This document shows, one piece after another, positions 60,932-64,000 of a stretch of DNA of 64,000 nt. A program made the translations under genes and the position numbers. The stretch comes from Reichenbachiella agariperforans (GTDB lineage: Bacteria; Bacteroidota; Bacteroidia; Cytophagales; Cyclobacteriaceae): positions 112,889 through 176,888 of the forward strand of contig NZ_FRAA01000001.1 of assembly GCF_900142205.1 (NCBI RefSeq), in the 5' to 3' direction. Within the stretch, counting starts at the first letter, position 1. Each line of letters begins with the position of its first letter. Under the pieces are notes generated by a model, which saw only the letters and a list, made by a program, of their open reading frames with translations, was not told the origin of the DNA and did no database searches.

Positions 60932-62452
60932 CTATATATTATTCTCTATGATATTCAACATCTTGATGGTCGCTTTGATCGCCGCGACCGTCTGATCCGA
61001 ATCCAAACCTTTGGTTTTGAATCGCTTGTCTCCCTGCCAAGTGATCGTGGTGATCACCAAAGCATCGGTCTCACCTCCTGGAGGAATCTGCACTTCATAA
61101 TCCACCAACTTGGGCAATTCTTTGTTCAGTTCCTGATAGATCAAGTTCAGCGAATTCATGAACGCGTCATACTGTCCATCCCCACCCGCTGTCTTCTCAT
61201 ACACTTTGCCGTTGACCTCTATACTCAGAGTTGCCATGGATTTCAAACCCTGCGCAACGGAAAGTGAGTAGTTCATGATACGGATCGATGGGTCTACCAC
61301 CTGCGTACCCAGTACATCCTTGATGATGAAAGGTAAATCTTCTTTGGAGATCGACTCCTTCTTATCACCCAGTTCGATGATCTTAGCGGTCACTTTTTTG
61401 GTTTCCTCCGGACTCAATTGAATCCCGAGTTCGTCCAAGTTCTTTTTGATACTGGCTTTCCCAGACATTTTACCCAAGGCATATGAGTATGTCCGTCCAA
61501 ACCGCTCAGGATTAATACTGTTTTGGTACAGGTTGTCCTTGTTGTCTCCATCGGCATGAATACCACTCGTCTGTGTAAACACAAACTCCCCGATCAAGGG
61601 CTTGTTGGCTGGAATTCGTATACCCGAAAAAGACTCTACGAGCTTACAGGTCTGATACAATTTAGACTCATCCACCTTCATCTCATAACCGAGATGATCT
61701 TTGACGATACCGATCACACTCGATAGCGGCACATTGCCAGCACGCTCCCCGAGCCCATTGAGCGTCGTGTGCACACCAGTAAATCCACACTCTAAAGCAG
61801 AATACACATTGGCTACCGACAGGTCATAATCGTTGTGTGCATGAAAATCGAACTTCATATCTGGAAAATTCTTGGTCATGATGCCACAGTACTCGCTTGT
61901 CTGGATATGATTGAGCATCCCCAAAGTATCTGGGAGCATGATACGGTTGACCGCCATCTTCTCTAGTCCCTGTACCATTTCGAGTACATAGTCTGGAGAA
62001 TCTTTCATACCGTTGGACCAATCCTCCAAGTATACATTGACTTTGATCCCCATCTCTTGTGCGATCGAGACCGTCTTAGCGATATCTGCTAGATGCTCCT
62101 CTAGGGTTTTCTTGAGTTGCTTTTCGCAATGCTTTCGAGAACCTTTGCATAGCAAATTAATCACATGCCCCCCTACATCCTTGATCCACTGTAGCGAGAT
62201 ATCTCCGTCTACAAACCCTAATATTTCTACTGCTTCGCCGTAACCATGGACATTGGCCCAATCGAGAATCATCTTCGCCGAGCGAAACTCCCCATCTGAT
62301 ACCCGCGCAGAAGCCACCTCTATCCTATCAACCTTGAGTTCGGCCAGTAGCATTTGTGCAACGCGCAACTTTTCCCCTTCGGTGAAAGACACCCCAGAAG
62401 TCTGCTCCCCATCACGTAGGGTGGTATCGAGAATTTCTACTTTTCTAGACAT
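60932..62452 (-). CDS. 2-isopropylmalate synthase-type enzyme (LeuA/CimA family)
   Basis: 506 aa. The HMGL-like TIM barrel opens LDTTLRDGEQTSGVSFT. Metal ligands are in DFHAHNDYDLSVAN, and LNGLGERAGNVPLSSVI is conserved across the family. The C-terminal LeuA regulatory domain (about 380-506, YSLSVAQGLKSMATLSIEV, GGETDALVITTITW) suggests feedback control. It lies between leuD and leuB, so isopropylmalate synthase is the first guess, but the branch resembles archaeal LeuA/citramalate synthases and either activity is possible. Confidence 0.88.
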   Translation of the reverse strand: MSRKVEILDTTLRDGEQTSGVSFTEGEKLRVAQMLLAELKVDRIEVASARVSDGEFRSAKMILDWANVHGYGEAVEILGFVDGDISLQWIKDVGGHVINLLCKGSRKHCEKQLKKTLEEHLADIAKTVSIAQEMGIKVNVYLEDWSNGMKDSPDYVLEMVQGLEKMAVNRIMLPDTLGMLNHIQTSEYCGIMTKNFPDMKFDFHAHNDYDLSVANVYSALECGFTGVHTTLNGLGERAGNVPLSSVIGIVKDHLGYEMKVDESKLYQTCKLVESFSGIRIPANKPLIGEFVFTQTSGIHADGDNKDNLYQNSINPERFGRTYSYALGKMSGKASIKKNLDELGIQLSPEETKKVTAKIIELGDKKESISKEDLPFIIKDVLGTQVVDPSIRIMNYSLSVAQGLKSMATLSIEVNGKVYEKTAGGDGQYDAFMNSLNLIYQELNKELPKLVDYEVQIPPGGETDALVITTITWQGDKRFKTKGLDSDQTVAAIKATIKMLNIIENNI

Positions 62453-62565
62453 GGATACAAATTAAGCACCTAACAATACGCAAGTGCAGCGACTCATTTT
62501 GACAAAAGGAGAAATCCAAAACACCTATTGCTTTAGATTTCTCCTTCGTCGAAATGACAAAAATA

Positions 62566-63162
62566 TTATAAAGGCAGTTCTTTGGCGAACTCTACGATCT
62601 CACCTTTGATGTTTTGTAGATAATCGATATCATCAAAACCATTGAGCATGTTGCCCTTCTTGTAACTATTGATATCAAAGCTTTCTGACTCGCCAGTAGA
62701 CACAAGTGTGACTGTTTGAGCAGGAAGGTCCACTTTGATCTCAGCTTTAGGATCTGCTTCGATGGCCTTGAATATTTTGTCCAAAAACTCCGCGCTCACC
62801 TGTACAGGCAACACGCCGATATTCAAACAGTTGCCCTTGAAAATATCTGCAAAGAAACTTGAGATCACACATCTGAATCCATAATCGTACACCGACCATG
62901 CCGCGTGCTCTCTCGACGATCCTGAACCGAAGTTCTTGCCACCTACTAGGATCTGTCCTGAATAAGTCGGGTTGTTGAGAACGAAATCCTGCTTAGGACT
63001 ACCGTCCGTATTGTATCTCCAGTCTCTGAACAAGTTATCACCGAACCCTACACGCTCGGTCGCTTTCAAGAATCTCGCTGGAATAATTTGGTCAGTATCC
63101 ACATTTTCGATTGGCAATGGAACTGCACTACTTGTCAATATTTCGAATTTATCGTATGCCAT
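62566..63162 (-). CDS. leuD: 3-isopropylmalate dehydratase small subunit
   Basis: 198 aa. NVDTDQIIPARFLK is the start of the aconitase swivel domain, and LVGGKNFGSGSSREHAAWSVYD is the substrate-binding Ser/Arg loop. It pairs with LeuC to isomerise 2- to 3-isopropylmalate. Its start lies about 450 bases after the leuC stop, with a broken extra gene in the gap. Confidence 0.97.
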   Translation of the reverse strand: MAYDKFEILTSSAVPLPIENVDTDQIIPARFLKATERVGFGDNLFRDWRYNTDGSPKQDFVLNNPTYSGQILVGGKNFGSGSSREHAAWSVYDYGFRCVISSFFADIFKGNCLNIGVLPVQVSAEFLDKIFKAIEADPKAEIKVDLPAQTVTLVSTGESESFDINSYKKGNMLNGFDDIDYLQNIKGEIVEFAKELPL

Positions 63163-63214
63163 ATTTATTTACTTTGGGTGTCGGGCTACTCGCTGTACGC
63201 AAATCGCTAAACGC

Positions 63215-63566
63215 CTATTTTATCTTATTAATCAAGTTATACAAACTCCTTTTGACCTGATTGACTATATCAAAAAGAGCATCATAATCCTTTTCATTCA
63301 AATATTTCAAATCTTTACTCAAGAGTAAAAAATATTCTAATTCAGATGCCGACCCTTTGGCTATTACCAAATAACGAGCGAATTCTTTATCACTATCTCT
63401 TCCACAGCCTTCACTTATGTTGGATGGGAATTGAATAAGCCGCTCTTTGCATCTGACTAACTATTCCAAACTTTTCAGCTGCAGGAAACTCCAAAGTAAC
63501 TCGGTAAATTTCAAGAGTCAACTCATGACCCAATTCCCATACCTTATACTTTCTATAATCTCTCAC
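63215..63566 (-). pseudogene. Four-helix-bundle (S23/IVS-type) protein gene, frameshifted
   Basis: Minus-strand reading from about 63566 gives VRDYRKYKVWELGHELTLEIYRV and FPAAEKFGIVSQMQRAAYSIP, the helix pattern of the four-helix-bundle family. After the run at 63426-63428 the frame breaks and stops. Dropping one base there restores SNISEGCGRDSDKEFARYL, IAKGSASELEYFLLLS and NLINKIK to a stop at 63215. One extra base in CCC thus disables an otherwise intact gene of about 116 aa. The start is unclear (GTG at 63566). It interrupts the leuC-leuD pair. Confidence 0.8.
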
Positions 63567-63613
63567 TGTATGTAGTTGCAGCGTAAAGCGAATAGCGCTA
63601 AGATTAAAGCCAA

Positions 63614-64000
63614 TTAAGCAATCAACTCTCTCGGGTCGCTCACAACGCCGTTTACAGCAGAAGCAGCGGCAACTAGTGGGCTGGCCAATAGTGTTCTAGA
63701 GCCTGGCCCTTGTCTTCCTTCGAAGTTACGGTTGGACGTACTCACGGCGAGTTTACCCGCTGGCACTTTGTCATCATTCATCGCGAGACATGCCGAACAG
63801 CCTGGCTCTCTCAATTCGAAACCTGCTTCGGTCAAGATATCCAAAAGCCCTTCTTCTTTGATGGCAGCCTCTACCTTGTGTGAGCCTGGCACCAACCATG
63901 CCGTCACGTGATCAGCCTTTTTCTTTCCTTTGACGAGTTCGGCAAATGCACGAAAATCTTCGATTCTACCGTTGGTACAGCTACCAAGGAATACATAGTC
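63614..64000 (-). CDS. leuC: 3-isopropylmalate dehydratase large subunit, partial
   Basis: The C-terminal 128 residues; the gene continues beyond the right edge. [14 protein letters not shown] carries the first cluster Cys (about nt 63977) and [11 protein letters not shown] the other two Cys of the [4Fe-4S] centre. [22 protein letters not shown] is the aconitase-fold substrate loop, and the protein ends [14 protein letters not shown]. First visible gene of the leucine operon on the minus strand. Confidence 0.97.
   Translation of the reverse strand, partial: DYVFLGSCTNGRIEDFRAFAELVKGKKKADHVTAWLVPGSHKVEAAIKEEGLLDILTEAGFELREPGCSACLAMNDDKVPAGKLAVSTSNRNFEGRQGPGSRTLLASPLVAAASAVNGVVSDPRELIA

Noticed and set aside
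1-64000. tRNA, rRNA, tmRNA or RNase P RNA genes
   Set aside because: No T-arm GTTCGAATC-like block with a matching acceptor stem, and no conserved rRNA or RNase P words, were found on either strand by eye.

Overview
This 64 kb window reads as chromosomal DNA of a marine-type Bacteroidota, most likely a Cytophagales relative (Reichenbachiella/Fulvivirga-like). This is inferred from gene content. The evidence is a fused ccoNO gene in a cbb3 oxidase cluster, an HU-HIG type DNA-binding protein, a REC-CNB-HTH regulator, a LytS/LytTR pair, many Leu/Ser-x-Ser-Cys lipoproteins, almost no Shine-Dalgarno sequences, and TAnnTTTG-like -7 promoter elements. No tRNA, rRNA, CRISPR array or intact transposon was seen.

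Layout. 1-7.3 kb: the end of an M49 peptidase, a 1-Cys peroxiredoxin, a DUF4382 lipoprotein, a thioredoxin-like protein, two membrane sensor modules that lack output domains, an M28 peptidase and a Lys-rich micropeptide. 7.3-10.4 kb (minus): a four-gene operon for protein-bound cysteine synthesis (cysM-like, JAMM protease, CysO-like sulfur carrier, MoeZ-like activator). It is preceded by an 18-codon leader peptide with four consecutive Cys codons, a candidate antiterminator arm and an intrinsic terminator, which together look like a cysteine-responsive transcription attenuator. 10.4-14.5 kb (minus): L-2-hydroxyglutarate oxidase, a Bcp peroxiredoxin, and a PAS kinase with a REC-Crp regulator. 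14.6-26.3 kb (plus): the microaerobic cluster uspA-ccoI-ccoS-hemN-uspA-ccoNO-ccoQ-ccoP-ccoG-ccoH-safE. Two promoters there share a TGA(T/C)-N4-ATCA palindrome about 52 bp upstream of the -7 element, so the divergent kinase/REC-Crp pair is the likely controller.

26.3-31.8 kb: an NlpC/P60 hydrolase, an HU-like protein, and a gene-poor stretch holding an exact 22-bp tandem array of CACGTG palindromes and one copy of a dispersed hairpin repeat. A DUF2264 lipoprotein, an IS3 orfA remnant and an orphan, probably frameshifted HipB-like antitoxin follow. 31.8-41.6 kb: an RND efflux operon whose TolC-like protein is fused to a periplasmic-binding-like domain, with a divergent LytS/LytTR system; its different base composition and the flanking debris suggest acquired DNA.

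41.6-64 kb: housekeeping genes (mnmE, thrS, uvrB, yggS, cspA) mixed with lipoproteins and an FKBP isomerase. A SiaB-kinase / PilJ-type histidine kinase / REC-PP2C phosphatase module is also present. The window ends in a leucine operon (leuC-leuD-leuA-like-leuB, minus strand), in which a frameshifted four-helix-bundle gene sits between leuC and leuD.
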